64,000 nucleotides of DNA from DATFVA01 sp963711455 (GTDB lineage Bacteria; Bacteroidota; Ignavibacteria; Ignavibacteriales; Ignavibacteriaceae): positions 856,930 to 920,929 of the forward strand of contig CAVQEH010000004.1 of assembly GCA_963711455.1 (NCBI GenBank). Direction: 5' to 3'. The notes under the pieces were generated by a model that searched no databases, was not told the origin of the DNA, and saw only the letters and a list, made by a program, of their open reading frames with translations. Of this stretch, positions 1-9,085 are shown one piece after another. Position numbers and translations under genes: made by a program. Every line of letters starts with the position of its first letter. Positions within the stretch are counted from its first letter, which is position 1.

Positions 1-2
1 AA

Positions 3-2504
3 ACAGATACTAATGGCAACTATAAAATTGGAAATATTGTACAGGGAAACTATGACCTTTACATTTCCGGCAGCGGACACGATTTAACTCTTATTAAAGA
101 TATTCAGATAAATAAAAAATCTGTTGAATATAATTTTGAAATAGAACAACCTGCCGTTGCTGCTTCCTTCGAACAAAATGCCCAGCTTCCTGCAAATGCT
201 GTGAACCGGACTGTGGCTCTTGAATCAGGCGCACAATTGGCTGACGGAATGATGATGAAATCAGAAATGAAGGATAAAGGTTCGGCTTATGTTAAAGCAG
301 AATTACGTTCCAATTTTGTTGATGCTTTAATTTGGAAAGCTGATATAGTTACTGATAAAAATGGCGAGGCTAAAGTTTCATTTAAAATACCTGATAATCT
401 TACAACCTGGAGAACTACTGTTAGAGGTGTAACAAAGCAAACTGATGTCGGTCAGCAGACTGATAAAATAATTTCGCGTAAAGATCTGCTTGTAAGAATG
501 GAAACTCCACGATTCTTCCGAGAGGGAGATGAAATGACTGTTTCGACGATAGTTCATAATTATCTTGATGAAAAGAAAAAAACAAAAATCACTTTCGATG
601 CAGAAAATATAAAGCTGGTTGGTTCGGAAGTAAATAGTAAAGGATACGACTCCAATATTAATAAAGATAAAAATGGTGTTTATGAAATTGTAATTGATAA
701 GAATGGAGAACTGAGAATTGATTGGACAGTTAAAGTCGATAATCCTTTGGGAGAAGCCAAATTAACCGCACAGGCTTTAACCAATGAAGAGTCGGATGCA
801 ATAGAATTAAAAGTGCCGATACTTCCGCAGGGAATCCGCGAAACAAAACCGCTTGTTTCAGATTTTGATGATTACAATAAAACCGAGGAGCTTTCATTCA
901 GAATTCCAAATGATGTTGATTTGAGAACAGCAAAACTAGAGTTCAGTTTAAGTCCTTCTTTGGCGGGAACGATTATAAAAGCTCTTGATGATCTGGTAGG
1001 TTACCCTTATGGCTGTGTTGAGCAGACAATGAGCCGTTTCCTTCCAACTATAATTGTTGCAAATACTTTAAAGGATATTGATGCCCCATTGAAATTCTCT
1101 ACTATAGAGGAAATGCCTAAAATGGTTGATGCAGGTTTGAAAAGACTTTATAACTTCCAGCACGATGACGGCGGCTGGGGATGGTGGACGAATGATAAAA
1201 CTCATCCTTATATGACTGCTTATGTAATTTACGGAATGACACTTTCAAAAAATGCAGGTTATCCTGTAGATAATAATATTTATTCAAGAGGTGTTGAAAA
1301 CCTGAAACAGCAATTGGAAAAACCTCGAGACATAGATGAAACCACACTTTCATTTATGCTTTACTCAATGGCAACTGCCATGAAATATAATTCCGGAAAT
1401 TATGCCGACATAAATGAACAAATTGAAAATCTTCTCGACAAGGATTTGAATTCTTATGCACTTGCTCTTCTTACAATTGCATTAAAGGATATCAATAACA
1501 ATGCACTCGCACAAGCTACTGCTGAAAGGCTCGATAAATTAGTTCATTCCGAAGCAAGGTTTGCTTACTGGGGTGGAAAAGAGTGGCACTATAGCTGGCA
1601 GGACGATAAAGTTCAGACTACAGCTTTTGTGCTTAAAGCATTACTGAAAGCCGGTTCCTACCAGGAGCTTGTCGGGAAAACTGTGAGATGGCTTCTGCAG
1701 CAGAAACAGGGATTCTCATGGAGATCAACCCAGGAAACTGCTGCTGTAATATTTGCTTTGGCAGATTATCTTAAAACCACCAACGAACTGAATCCGGATT
1801 ATAATGTAACGGTTTATGTCAATGGAGAACAGTTAACCAATCAGCATTTTACCAAAGAGGATATCTTTAAAGAAACAAAAACCATTAGTCTTTCAGGATT
1901 AAAAGAAAACATTCTCCACAAAGGTGAAAATGAAATCAGGATTGTAAAGAATGGAAACGGCAAGCTTTATTTCTCCGGTATTAACCAGTACTATACTAAA
2001 AACCAGACTGCCGCTGCTAAGGTTAACAGCTTTAATGTTAAAAGAGAATATTACATACTTAAACCTGAACAAATGAAAGACAGAATTATTTACAGGAAAG
2101 TTCATTTCGATGGAGATGTAAAATCAGGTGAAAATATATTTGTTAAAACTTATGTCGATGCACTCGATAATGACCTTCAGTATTTCATTCTGGAAGATAT
2201 GCTTCCTTCGGGATTTGAAGTCGTAAAGGATGAAAATAATTTCGAGATAGAAGGTGAAAACAACTATAAGTATTACGATTACTGGGATTATCGTCCGTGG
2301 AGATGGTTCTACGCCGATAAAGAATACCGCGACGAAAAGGTAGCATTCTTTGTAACCAATGTAAATGATAAAATGGAATTCTCTTATATTATCAAAGCCC
2401 AGATGCCCGGCGATTATACGGTGCCTGCTGCACAGGCTTATTTAATGTACTATCCGGAAGTCGGTGGAAACAGTGCAACAATAAAGGTTGATGTAATAGA
2501 CTGA
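3..2504 (+). CDS. Alpha-2-macroglobulin family protein, C-terminal part (5' end outside window)
   Basis: The reading frame is open to the left edge, so the start is missing. The first residues resemble the end of a carboxypeptidase-regulatory-like beta-sandwich. Then come the macroglobulin domains (EMKDKGSAYVKAEL, WRTTVRGVTKQ) and the thioester-domain signature YPYGCVEQTMSRFLP near bases 1002-1046. Its Cys-x-Glu-Gln is intact, so a reactive thioester is predicted. After it comes an alpha/alpha-toroid with a GGWGWW repeat, then a C-terminal receptor-binding-like region. Bacterial relatives are periplasmic or surface protease traps, often lipoproteins; the N-terminus that would show this lies outside. 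Family call is firm; the natural substrate is unknown. No penicillin-binding partner is visible next to it. Confidence 0.9.
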   Translation, partial: TDTNGNYKIGNIVQGNYDLYISGSGHDLTLIKDIQINKKSVEYNFEIEQPAVAASFEQNAQLPANAVNRTVALESGAQLADGMMMKSEMKDKGSAYVKAELRSNFVDALIWKADIVTDKNGEAKVSFKIPDNLTTWRTTVRGVTKQTDVGQQTDKIISRKDLLVRMETPRFFREGDEMTVSTIVHNYLDEKKKTKITFDAENIKLVGSEVNSKGYDSNINKDKNGVYEIVIDKNGELRIDWTVKVDNPLGEAKLTAQALTNEESDAIELKVPILPQGIRETKPLVSDFDDYNKTEELSFRIPNDVDLRTAKLEFSLSPSLAGTIIKALDDLVGYPYGCVEQTMSRFLPTIIVANTLKDIDAPLKFSTIEEMPKMVDAGLKRLYNFQHDDGGWGWWTNDKTHPYMTAYVIYGMTLSKNAGYPVDNNIYSRGVENLKQQLEKPRDIDETTLSFMLYSMATAMKYNSGNYADINEQIENLLDKDLNSYALALLTIALKDINNNALAQATAERLDKLVHSEARFAYWGGKEWHYSWQDDKVQTTAFVLKALLKAGSYQELVGKTVRWLLQQKQGFSWRSTQETAAVIFALADYLKTTNELNPDYNVTVYVNGEQLTNQHFTKEDIFKETKTISLSGLKENILHKGENEIRIVKNGNGKLYFSGINQYYTKNQTAAAKVNSFNVKREYYILKPEQMKDRIIYRKVHFDGDVKSGENIFVKTYVDALDNDLQYFILEDMLPSGFEVVKDENNFEIEGENNYKYYDYWDYRPWRWFYADKEYRDEKVAFFVTNVNDKMEFSYIIKAQMPGDYTVPAAQAYLMYYPEVGGNSATIKVDVID

Positions 2505-2525
2505 GAAAAAGTCAAAGCAATTTAA

Positions 2526-2572
2526 CAACCTGCCTGCCGGTTTATACAGACATAAACGGACAGGCGGGTTGA
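2526..2572. terminator. Imperfect hairpin after the macroglobulin gene
   Basis: Two 18-base arms (2526-2543 and 2554-2572, cores CCTGCCTGCCGG and CGGACAGGCGGG) can pair with two or three mismatches, 20 bases after the stop codon. There is no T-run behind it. It may be a terminator or simply a short repeated palindrome. Confidence 0.4.
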
Positions 2573-2639
2573 ACAATTAAAGATTGCTTCTCACAATTTT
2601 CTTCTCTAACTTATATCAGGTTAAAATTACGGGGAGTTA

Positions 2640-3045
2640 ATCTGTTTAAAAACAGTCCAGTGACGGATTTCCGATCCTGAAAAATATGTAAACCCGCTCT
2701 GCATCCATTAGTTTTCTGTACAAAAGCTGCTTTAAAGCCGCTCAATGATTTACGCAACGTAAAAGGGAACTTCTGCAACATCAGTAAATTCCTTTCGCAC
2801 TAATCAATTTATATGATTAATGAAGTTGAAGCGGTACACCGCCACTTCAGAAAAGAAACGAAAGCGAGGTAACTCTATCCTGATGACGATGCTTTGAAGA
2901 AAATGCTTTTCCTTGATCAAAGAGATCTTTCAAAAAAGTAGACTATGCCGATAAGAAAACTGCCTTGTCTTCAGGCAGGTTGGTCTATTTTTCTTTAAGA
3001 TTTTTCAATTATTTTTGAGGAAAGATTGGAGACTGTTTTCTATTG
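2640..3045 (+). pseudogene. Remnant of an IS256-family (mutator-type) transposase, C-terminal end
   Basis: Reading the plus strand around 2804-3045 gives SIYMINEVEAVHRHFRKE, then YPDDDALKKMLFL, DLSKK, TMPIRK and FEERLETVF. These stretches line up in order with the C-terminus of IS256-type transposases (family pattern IYTTNAIEALNRQ.RK, then F.ND.A..KLLYLA, KKWTMP, FE.RL). At least three in-frame stop codons interrupt it (after ETKAR, after LSKK, after WSIFL), and no catalytic DDE core remains. Bases 2640-2800 continue more weakly upstream. This is a dead insertion-sequence fragment; no terminal inverted repeats were identified. Confidence 0.7.
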
Positions 3046-3357
3046 AAAAATGCATTTACACAAATTATTTTACAGTCTCCAGTTTTCTTTATTTTTAGGC
3101 TTGTTTTTATCTACAGGGCAGGCTTAAATGTCTTTTTCAATCCGGCTTTTTCTTATCAAATTGGTGAAAATTTCTACAATTCATTTCACTTTCCCTTCCC
3201 ATTAATAAAAATACATTTCAGTGTCCCTTCTTAATTCTGAAAATGTGGATAACTAATTAATGGCTTTAATGCCTGAAAAGAAGCTTTAAAATTTTGCTGT
3301 AACTGGCATATATGTTGTCTAATTGTCGAAAAGTCTGATATAGAAATTGGAGAAAAA

Positions 3358-3615
3358 ATGATTAAAGGAACGGTAATAATTGACGGGGTTGTATGCAAAG
3401 GATGTGAACTTTGTATAGTTGCATGCCCGCAGGAAAGCCTCGGATTATCATCTCATATAAATAAAGCCGGATACCGCTATGTAGAATTAATACAGGATAA
3501 TTGTACCGGATGTGTTAATTGTGCCTTGGTATGCCCCGAAGCGGCGATAACTGTTTACCGCCAGCCCAAATCAGCAATAAAGAAAACCGCAAAGACTGCT
3601 GAAGTAATAGGTTAA
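3358..3615 (+). CDS. 2-oxoacid:ferredoxin oxidoreductase, delta (ferredoxin) subunit
   Basis: This 85-residue protein carries two complete CxxCxxCxxxCP motifs (CKGCELCIVACP near residue 13 and CTGCVNCALVCP near residue 48), so it should bind two [4Fe-4S] clusters. It is first of four tightly spaced plus-strand genes encoding a pyruvate/2-oxoacid oxidoreductase of the Vor/Kor type. The delta subunit passes electrons from the thiamine-diphosphate site to an external ferredoxin. The start is supported by GGAG seven bases before the ATG. Whether the complex prefers branched-chain 2-oxoacids or 2-oxoglutarate cannot be told from this subunit. Confidence 0.92.
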   Translation: MIKGTVIIDGVVCKGCELCIVACPQESLGLSSHINKAGYRYVELIQDNCTGCVNCALVCPEAAITVYRQPKSAIKKTAKTAEVIG

Positions 3616-3635
3616 TTGATAAATAAAGGTTTATA

Positions 3636-4733
3636 ATGAATAATACAGAAAATTCAAACAACGACGATGTTCGTTTAATGAAAGGTAATGAAGCTCTTGC
3701 CGAAGCAGCTATAAGAGCAGGTATGGATGGATATTTTGGATATCCTATTACTCCTCAATCGGAAGTGCTTGAATACTTTGCACAGGAATGCCCTAAAAGA
3801 GGAGGAGTAGTTCTGCAGGCAGAAAGCGAGCTTGCTGCAATAAATATGATTTATGGTGCAGCCGGTGCAGGAGCAAGAGTTATGACGTCTTCCTCAAGCC
3901 CGGGCATTAGTCTCATGCAGGAAGGACTATCATACATAGCTTCCGCCCAGCTTCCTTGTCTGGTTGCAAATGTCGTTCGCGGCGGTCCCGGTTTAGGAAC
4001 CATTCAGCCCTCGCAGGGTGATTATTTCCAGGCAGTTAAAGGCGGCGGTCACGGTGATTATCATCTTATTGTATTAGCACCTGCTTCTGTCCAGGAAATG
4101 GCTGATTTTGTATTTGAAGGATTCAGACTTGCAGAAAAATACCGCAATCCTTCAATGATATTAGCTGACGGTGCCCTTGGTCAGATGATGGAGAAAGTTG
4201 TTCTTCCTCCTGCCGGATCACTTCCTAAAAATAAATATGACTGGACTACCGTTGGTAAACCAGCAAACCGTGAAAGAAATATTATTACTTCTTTATTTAT
4301 TCAGCCTGAAAAAATGGAACAGATAAACTTAAATCTTCAGGCAAAGTATGAAGAAATGAAGAAAGAAGTCAGGTTCGAAGAAATAAATACGAAAGATGCA
4401 GATATACTTCTCGTAGCTTTCGGATTATCCGCAAGAATCTGCCAGAAGTCTGTTGACCTTGCAAGAGAAAAAGGAATTAAGCTTGGTTTATTAAGACCAA
4501 TTACTCTGTTTCCTTATCCTTATGATAAATTAAGAGAATTAGCCAGCCAGGTTGAATTCTTTCTTGTTGTGGAAATGAATGCTGGTCAGATGGTGGAAGA
4601 TGTTCGTCTCGCTGTTGAGGGAAGAAAACCTGTTTACTTCAAAGGAAGAATGGGCGGAATGATTCCTTCACCGGAAGATATTTTTACCGAGGTTGAGACG
4701 ATTCTGGAAAAACAATCTATAAGTCAGGATTAG
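3636..4733 (+). CDS. 2-oxoacid:ferredoxin oxidoreductase, alpha subunit (VorB/KorA-like)
   Basis: This 365-residue protein begins with the family hallmark MKGNEALAEAAIRAG and GYPITPQSE. It continues with AESELAAINMIYGAAGAGARVMTSSSSPG and GGPGLGTIQPSQGDY, the pyrimidine-binding half of the split thiamine-diphosphate site. The C-terminal part is the transketolase-C-like domain. It is 20 bases behind the ferredoxin subunit and 12 bases before the beta subunit, clearly one operon. The separate small ferredoxin and gamma subunits favour the four-subunit Vor/Kor arrangement. The wording of its motifs is closest to VorB (3-methyl-2-oxobutanoate), but substrate specificity is an inference. Confidence 0.93.
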   Translation: MNNTENSNNDDVRLMKGNEALAEAAIRAGMDGYFGYPITPQSEVLEYFAQECPKRGGVVLQAESELAAINMIYGAAGAGARVMTSSSSPGISLMQEGLSYIASAQLPCLVANVVRGGPGLGTIQPSQGDYFQAVKGGGHGDYHLIVLAPASVQEMADFVFEGFRLAEKYRNPSMILADGALGQMMEKVVLPPAGSLPKNKYDWTTVGKPANRERNIITSLFIQPEKMEQINLNLQAKYEEMKKEVRFEEINTKDADILLVAFGLSARICQKSVDLAREKGIKLGLLRPITLFPYPYDKLRELASQVEFFLVVEMNAGQMVEDVRLAVEGRKPVYFKGRMGGMIPSPEDIFTEVETILEKQSISQD

Positions 4734-4745
4734 AAGGAAATTAAA

Positions 4746-5522
4746 ATGGAAAATACACAGGTAATTGACGGGATGGAATTAATCTATAAGAAACCATCCA
4801 CCTTAACAGATACGGTTTTTCACTATTGTCCGGGATGCGGGCACAGCGTGGTACACAGGGTATTGATGGAAGTTGTTGAAGAGCTTGGAATACAGGATAA
4901 AACTATTGGTGTTGCACCAGTTGGCTGTTCGGTTTTTGCTTATCATTATATGGATATTGATATGCAGGAAGCTGCCCACGGAAGAGCAAGTGCCGTTGCA
5001 ACAGGAATAAAAAGAATGCTTCCCGACAGGTACGTGTTTTCATACCAGGGTGATGGTGATCTTGCTGCAATTGGTACTGCAGAAACTATTCACACTGTTA
5101 ACCGTGGTGAGAACCTGCTTATAGTTTTTATAAACAATGCAATCTATGGAATGACTGGCGGACAGATGGCACCTACTTCCTTGCTGGGAATGGTTACATC
5201 AACTTCGCCTTACGGAAGGGATAAAGATTTAATTGGTTATCCTTTACACATAACTAATTTGATTGCAAATCTTCCGGGTGCATATTACGTAACAAGGCAA
5301 GCTGTGCATACACCAAATGCAGTCAGGAAGTTAAAGAAAGCAATCACTAAAGCATTCCAGTATCAGGATTTGAAAAAAGGAACAAGCTTTATTGAAGTTG
5401 TATCTAACTGTCCTTCCGGGTGGAAGATGACACCTGTTGAAGCTATCAGCTTCCTTGAAAACGATATGTTCCCTCAGTACCCGCTTGGCGATATTAAAGT
5501 GCCGCAGGCTGAGAATAATTAA
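4746..5522 (+). CDS. 2-oxoacid:ferredoxin oxidoreductase, beta (TPP-binding) subunit
   Basis: The 258-residue protein has the thiamine-diphosphate/Mg motif GDGDLAAIG followed by NNAIYGMTGGQMAPTS, and the N-terminal cluster-region motif YCPGCGHS. These are diagnostic for the beta subunit, which carries the thiamine diphosphate and, with the alpha subunit, oxidatively decarboxylates 2-oxoacids to acyl-CoA with ferredoxin reduction. Its position between alpha and gamma genes fits the Vor/Kor operon order. The ATG is preceded by AGAAGGAAA. Confidence 0.93.
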   Translation: MENTQVIDGMELIYKKPSTLTDTVFHYCPGCGHSVVHRVLMEVVEELGIQDKTIGVAPVGCSVFAYHYMDIDMQEAAHGRASAVATGIKRMLPDRYVFSYQGDGDLAAIGTAETIHTVNRGENLLIVFINNAIYGMTGGQMAPTSLLGMVTSTSPYGRDKDLIGYPLHITNLIANLPGAYYVTRQAVHTPNAVRKLKKAITKAFQYQDLKKGTSFIEVVSNCPSGWKMTPVEAISFLENDMFPQYPLGDIKVPQAENN

Positions 5523-5556
5523 GAATTTTATATGATGAATTTTAAAGGTTATTAAA

Positions 5557-6123
5557 ATGCAGAAAGCTCAGGAAATAATTTTTGCAGGTTTCGGAGGACA
5601 GGGAATCCTTTCAATGGGACAAATCATTGCATATGCGGCAATGATTGAAAACAAGGAAATAAGCTGGATGCCTTCCTACGGACCTGAAATGAGAGGCGGA
5701 ACGGCAAACTGTACTGTTATTGTCAGCGATACAAGAATAAGTTCTCCCATATTATCAAAGTTCGATTCAGGTGTTGTTTTAAATCAACCCTCGCTTGATA
5801 AATTTGAACCATCGATAAAGCCCGGTGGATTTTTACTTTATGAAACGTCGGGAATTATAAATCCTCCCACAAGGAATGACATTGAGGTTTTAAGCATACC
5901 TGCGGTTGAAGAAGCTACAAAAAAACTGAACAAGAGACAGGTTGCAAATATGATTCTGGTTGGTGCTTTCCTGGAAAAACGTCCGATAGTTAAAATGGAA
6001 AATATTCTTAAAGCACTAAAAAAAGTTTTGCCGGAAAGACATCATCACCTGATCCCGTTAAATGAACAGGCTTTGATGCTCGGCAAGAAATTTGCTCTGG
6101 AAGCAGAAAACATAACAGTTTAA
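5557..6123 (+). CDS. 2-oxoacid:ferredoxin oxidoreductase, gamma subunit
   Basis: This 188-residue protein opens with IIFAGFGGQGILSMGQIIAYAA, then MPSYGPEMRGGTANCTVIVS, the two signatures of the gamma (POR_N-associated) subunit that binds the CoA-side of the complex. It is the fourth structural gene of the operon, 34 bases after the beta subunit. Length is normal for a free-standing gamma subunit (about 180-190 residues). Confidence 0.92.
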   Translation: MQKAQEIIFAGFGGQGILSMGQIIAYAAMIENKEISWMPSYGPEMRGGTANCTVIVSDTRISSPILSKFDSGVVLNQPSLDKFEPSIKPGGFLLYETSGIINPPTRNDIEVLSIPAVEEATKKLNKRQVANMILVGAFLEKRPIVKMENILKALKKVLPERHHHLIPLNEQALMLGKKFALEAENITV

Positions 6124-6152
6124 TTAATTATTATTTCGGGACGAGGTAGTAT

Positions 6153-6422
6153 ATGGTAGATAATGAAATAAAATGCGGACATGCCTGCAGAAACACATGT
6201 GCCATGCTCAATGAAGCACTTCGTAAGGAAACCTCGATTGTACGTTTCTACGAGGGGATTCTTGATGAATGCAATATGCCGGAAGTAAGGAGTTTTGTTG
6301 CAGACCTGGTTGAAGAAAAACGTGAAGCTGTTTTAAGAATAATCCAGAAGCTGAATGAGATTCACGTAAGAGCCCAGGCAATGGATGGTATTGCATCAAG
6401 CTTTAACAATGTTGACGGGTAA
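6153..6422 (+). CDS. Small helical protein of unknown function at the end of the Vor/Kor operon
   Basis: This 89-residue protein was not recognised as a named family. Four cysteines/histidines sit near the N-terminus (KCGHACRNTC). The rest looks like two long amphipathic helices with EE/RR-rich faces (RKETSIVRFYEGILDEC, LVEEKREAVLRIIQKL), reminiscent of half of a ferritin-like bundle. It follows the gamma subunit by 29 bases and precedes a strong terminator, so it is very probably co-transcribed with the oxidoreductase. An accessory or redox role is only a guess from position. Confidence 0.7.
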   Translation: MVDNEIKCGHACRNTCAMLNEALRKETSIVRFYEGILDECNMPEVRSFVADLVEEKREAVLRIIQKLNEIHVRAQAMDGIASSFNNVDG

Positions 6423-6436
6423 AATTTAGTTTTTTT

Positions 6437-6469
6437 AAGATGACATCTTTTTAATAGATGTCATCTTTT
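6437..6469 (+). terminator. Rho-independent terminator of the Vor/Kor operon
   Basis: A perfect 12-bp stem (AAGATGACATCT, 6437-6448, pairing with 6456-6467) with a 7-base loop follows the last gene by 15 bases. Only a short T-run follows on the plus strand; the T-run before the left arm becomes an A-run on the other strand, so it mainly serves the plus-strand operon. Confidence 0.8.
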
Positions 6470-6563
6470 GATTAACATCTCCGGGGATACCACAATAACA
6501 ATCTAATTGATCAATAGTTTAAAACCCTATACTCAGCGTAAGGTTTTTAATTAATTACAGTCT

Positions 6564-7586
6564 CTATACAACTGTTCGCTTCGATTTAACCAGTGGAATT
6601 GAAAAAGTTCTTTCATCAATATTTCCGCTTACATAACTCTCCGGTGTTTTATGCTGAGCATCCACAAAATCCTTTTTATGATAAAACTTCCCGTGTATAT
6701 TGGAAGAAGGAGTTACTAATTCCCTGGCAACCTGAATCATCATAACATCTATTTTGTTTTCAAATACTTTATAGTAAGCATAATGACAAGGATAAGACGC
6801 AAGCCCGGATGGTGAAATATGGTAAATGTCGTCTTCTCCCGGAAATAAAAAAGACAGCCAGTAATTATTTGTTTTTATAACTCCGGTTAAGTGAAGATGG
6901 CCATTAAGGACTGCAACAATTTTCTCTGAATGATTCTGAATTATTTTCCAGGTTTCATCTCCTCTTAGCTTAAATGTCCAGTGACCAAAACTTTTTTCCA
7001 GTATTTCATCTTCTCTATAAGATATCAATGGGATATGACAAACAATGATCTTTGGATAAGCAGGATAATCTTTTAGGGTAATATTAAGCCATTCATTACG
7101 ACTTAAAGTCGCTTCTTTTAAATTTCCCAACCCATTAGAATTATCGAATAATATAAAATGAAACCCTTTATGAATAAATGAATAATGGACCCTATCTCTG
7201 CCAAATGTTCTTTCGTATGCATTCAGAAAACGCGGGTTGTTTTCTGTATTTAAAACTTCGTGATTACCTACTACAGTATAGTAAGGGCATTTGAGTTCAT
7301 CCAGAATTTTTTTAGAGAATTCACACTCCGGCTGCAGATATTTTAATTTTGAACCCTGGATTATATCACCTGCGAAAAGAACAAAATCCGGCAGAGGAAA
7401 TTTTTCCTCAGAATTTATAGAAGATATGACTGAACGTAATTTTTCCTCAACTTTTGGATAACACTCATTTCCGGGAACATTTAAATGTGTATCGTTTATC
7501 TGGACAAAGCTAAAAAGTTCGCGCCCACTATCATGATAATCGGAACATCCCGGGAATATCCTTGTTGCTGTCAAGTCCGCAAGCAA
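6564..7586 (-). CDS. Calcineurin-like metallophosphoesterase, N-terminus out of frame
   Basis: The protein shows the ordered metal-binding motifs of the calcineurin-like phosphoesterase fold: INDTHLN, FAGDIIQG, VVGNHEVL, VCHIPL and LNGHLHLTG. It probably hydrolyses phosphate esters. The only in-frame start near the left is a TTG at 7586, without a convincing ribosome site. In the next frame an ATG at 7629 begins MALGRREFVKNSLIIA, a twin-arginine-like export signal that runs out of frame after about 32 codons. One missing or extra base near 7565-7590 would join them, so the intact gene probably starts at 7629 and the product is exported. Confidence 0.85.
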   Translation of the reverse strand: MLADLTATRIFPGCSDYHDSGRELFSFVQINDTHLNVPGNECYPKVEEKLRSVISSINSEEKFPLPDFVLFAGDIIQGSKLKYLQPECEFSKKILDELKCPYYTVVGNHEVLNTENNPRFLNAYERTFGRDRVHYSFIHKGFHFILFDNSNGLGNLKEATLSRNEWLNITLKDYPAYPKIIVCHIPLISYREDEILEKSFGHWTFKLRGDETWKIIQNHSEKIVAVLNGHLHLTGVIKTNNYWLSFLFPGEDDIYHISPSGLASYPCHYAYYKVFENKIDVMMIQVARELVTPSSNIHGKFYHKKDFVDAQHKTPESYVSGNIDERTFSIPLVKSKRTVV

Positions 7587-7782
7587 TTATAAGACTATTT
7601 TTTACAAACTCTCTTCTGCCAAGTGCCATATTTCTTAGCCGGATTTAATCAAATGAAATAAAAAGAATTATTTAGAAATAATTGTGCCAGTTATAGGAAT
7701 CAGGATAATAGATAATAAGCTTTTCAATCTAAATTATTGAGATGATTTATTGATGCATTTCCACATTGAGTTTTTATTTTTA

Positions 7783-8772
7783 CTATTTCAAAAGACCATC
7801 GACATTTATAGTTTTCAGAATTGTCCCATCCTCACCAACAGCTATGGCACAATCTGAATTGATAAATGTGATACCATACAAATGAGAAATTATTCCTTTT
7901 GATTCCAGTTTATAGGTCTTTCCCCCATCAGTGGAAACCCGGATTGACGTTCCGCCTGATTGTGTTATCCAGTTTATACCGCCATCAGTAGTTCTTAATA
8001 TTATTCCCATATCGCCAGAAATGATGCCGTTCTTTGAATTTATAAAGTTGACACTCCATAACCGTCGAGTCGTTCCACCGGGTTGTAATATCCAGTTTTT
8101 TCCGCCGCTTGTAGTTCGTAAAATTGTTCCATCTTCACCTACTACCGTACCGTTATTAGAGTCGGTAAAACTTACCCCCATCAGAGGTTCGTCAGTTCCG
8201 CCCGATTCTGATATCCAGTTTTTACCGCCGTTTGTAGTTCTCAGGATAGTTCCTAAATCGCCACAAACAGTACCTCTATCTGAGTCAGTAAAACAGACAC
8301 TCCATAGATTATTTTTAGTGCCGCTGGATTGTGATACCCAGGTCATTCCACCGTCCGTAGTCTTGAGGATTGTTCCTGCATCACCAACAACGGTACCAAT
8401 ATTTGCACCTGCAAAGCTGACACTCCATAACCAATTTGTTGTACCACTTGCTTGTATCCTCCACGTTTTTCCACTATCGGTGGTTCTTAATATTATTCCA
8501 TTTTCACCTACTGAAATGCAGTGGTAGGTATCTATGAAACTTACACCCATCAAAGGTTCTGCCGTTTCGCTTGTTTGTGTAGTCCAGTTTATTCCTCCGT
8601 CAACCGTTTTTATAATTGTTCCCGAATCACCCACGACAATACCATTAGCTGAATCAATAAAACTTACACACCACAACCAATGAGTCACACCGCTTTTTTG
8701 CTTTTGCCATTGTGCAAAACCCGTATACGAGAACAATAGTAACAGAATCAAAATTTTTACAGCAATTTTCAT
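7783..8772 (-). CDS. Secreted YCF48/BNR-type beta-propeller protein
   Basis: A 329-residue protein with a signal peptide (KILILLLLFSYTGFAQ) followed by about seven copies of a 42-residue unit of the form SVSFIDSxxGxVVGDxGTIxxTTDGGxxW. This is the photosystem-assembly YCF48/Hcf136-like and BNR propeller repeat. In Ignavibacteria such propellers are common exported proteins, but this one stops after the last blade (TILKTINVDGLLK) and lacks the type IX sorting domain seen in neighbours. The biochemical role is unknown. Confidence 0.82.
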   Translation of the reverse strand: MKIAVKILILLLLFSYTGFAQWQKQKSGVTHWLWCVSFIDSANGIVVGDSGTIIKTVDGGINWTTQTSETAEPLMGVSFIDTYHCISVGENGIILRTTDSGKTWRIQASGTTNWLWSVSFAGANIGTVVGDAGTILKTTDGGMTWVSQSSGTKNNLWSVCFTDSDRGTVCGDLGTILRTTNGGKNWISESGGTDEPLMGVSFTDSNNGTVVGEDGTILRTTSGGKNWILQPGGTTRRLWSVNFINSKNGIISGDMGIILRTTDGGINWITQSGGTSIRVSTDGGKTYKLESKGIISHLYGITFINSDCAIAVGEDGTILKTINVDGLLK

Positions 8773-9085
8773 AATGAGCTTTTTTCTTCAGATGTTAGAA
8801 TATATTTAAACTCAGTTTCTATTCTTAAACAAAAGTAATTCAAGGATGTTAAAACTGAAGTGAATTCTTAGTTCTAATGTAAAGAAATTTTGTAATAAAT
8901 AATTGTACGAATTAAAAGATGCCAGTCTGAATAACTCCCCACGGTTTGTCCGCACACCTTGTGATTTTTTAATTTGCTTTCAGTTTTTTCTGTGGTGATA
9001 TTTAAGACAATAAACTTTTGTTACCTGTTTTTATTATAAAATTAATTGGATCTCCAAAAGAAAATTTGATTTCAAGAGGTTATGT
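8773..9085. other. Divergent intergenic region
   Basis: This 313-base spacer separates two genes reading outward, so it should carry both promoters. AAGAGG seven bases before the ATG at 9086 is a usable ribosome site for the plus-strand gene. No convincing promoter pair, repeat or small gene was seen. Confidence 0.5.

Noticed and set aside
3043..3234. 63-codon plus-strand frame
   Set aside because: It starts inside the IS256 remnant, has no ribosome site and encodes a low-information hydrophobic peptide.
7931..8527. 198-codon plus-strand frame
   Set aside because: It is the antisense shadow of the repeated YCF48 propeller gene; its own repeats only mirror that gene.
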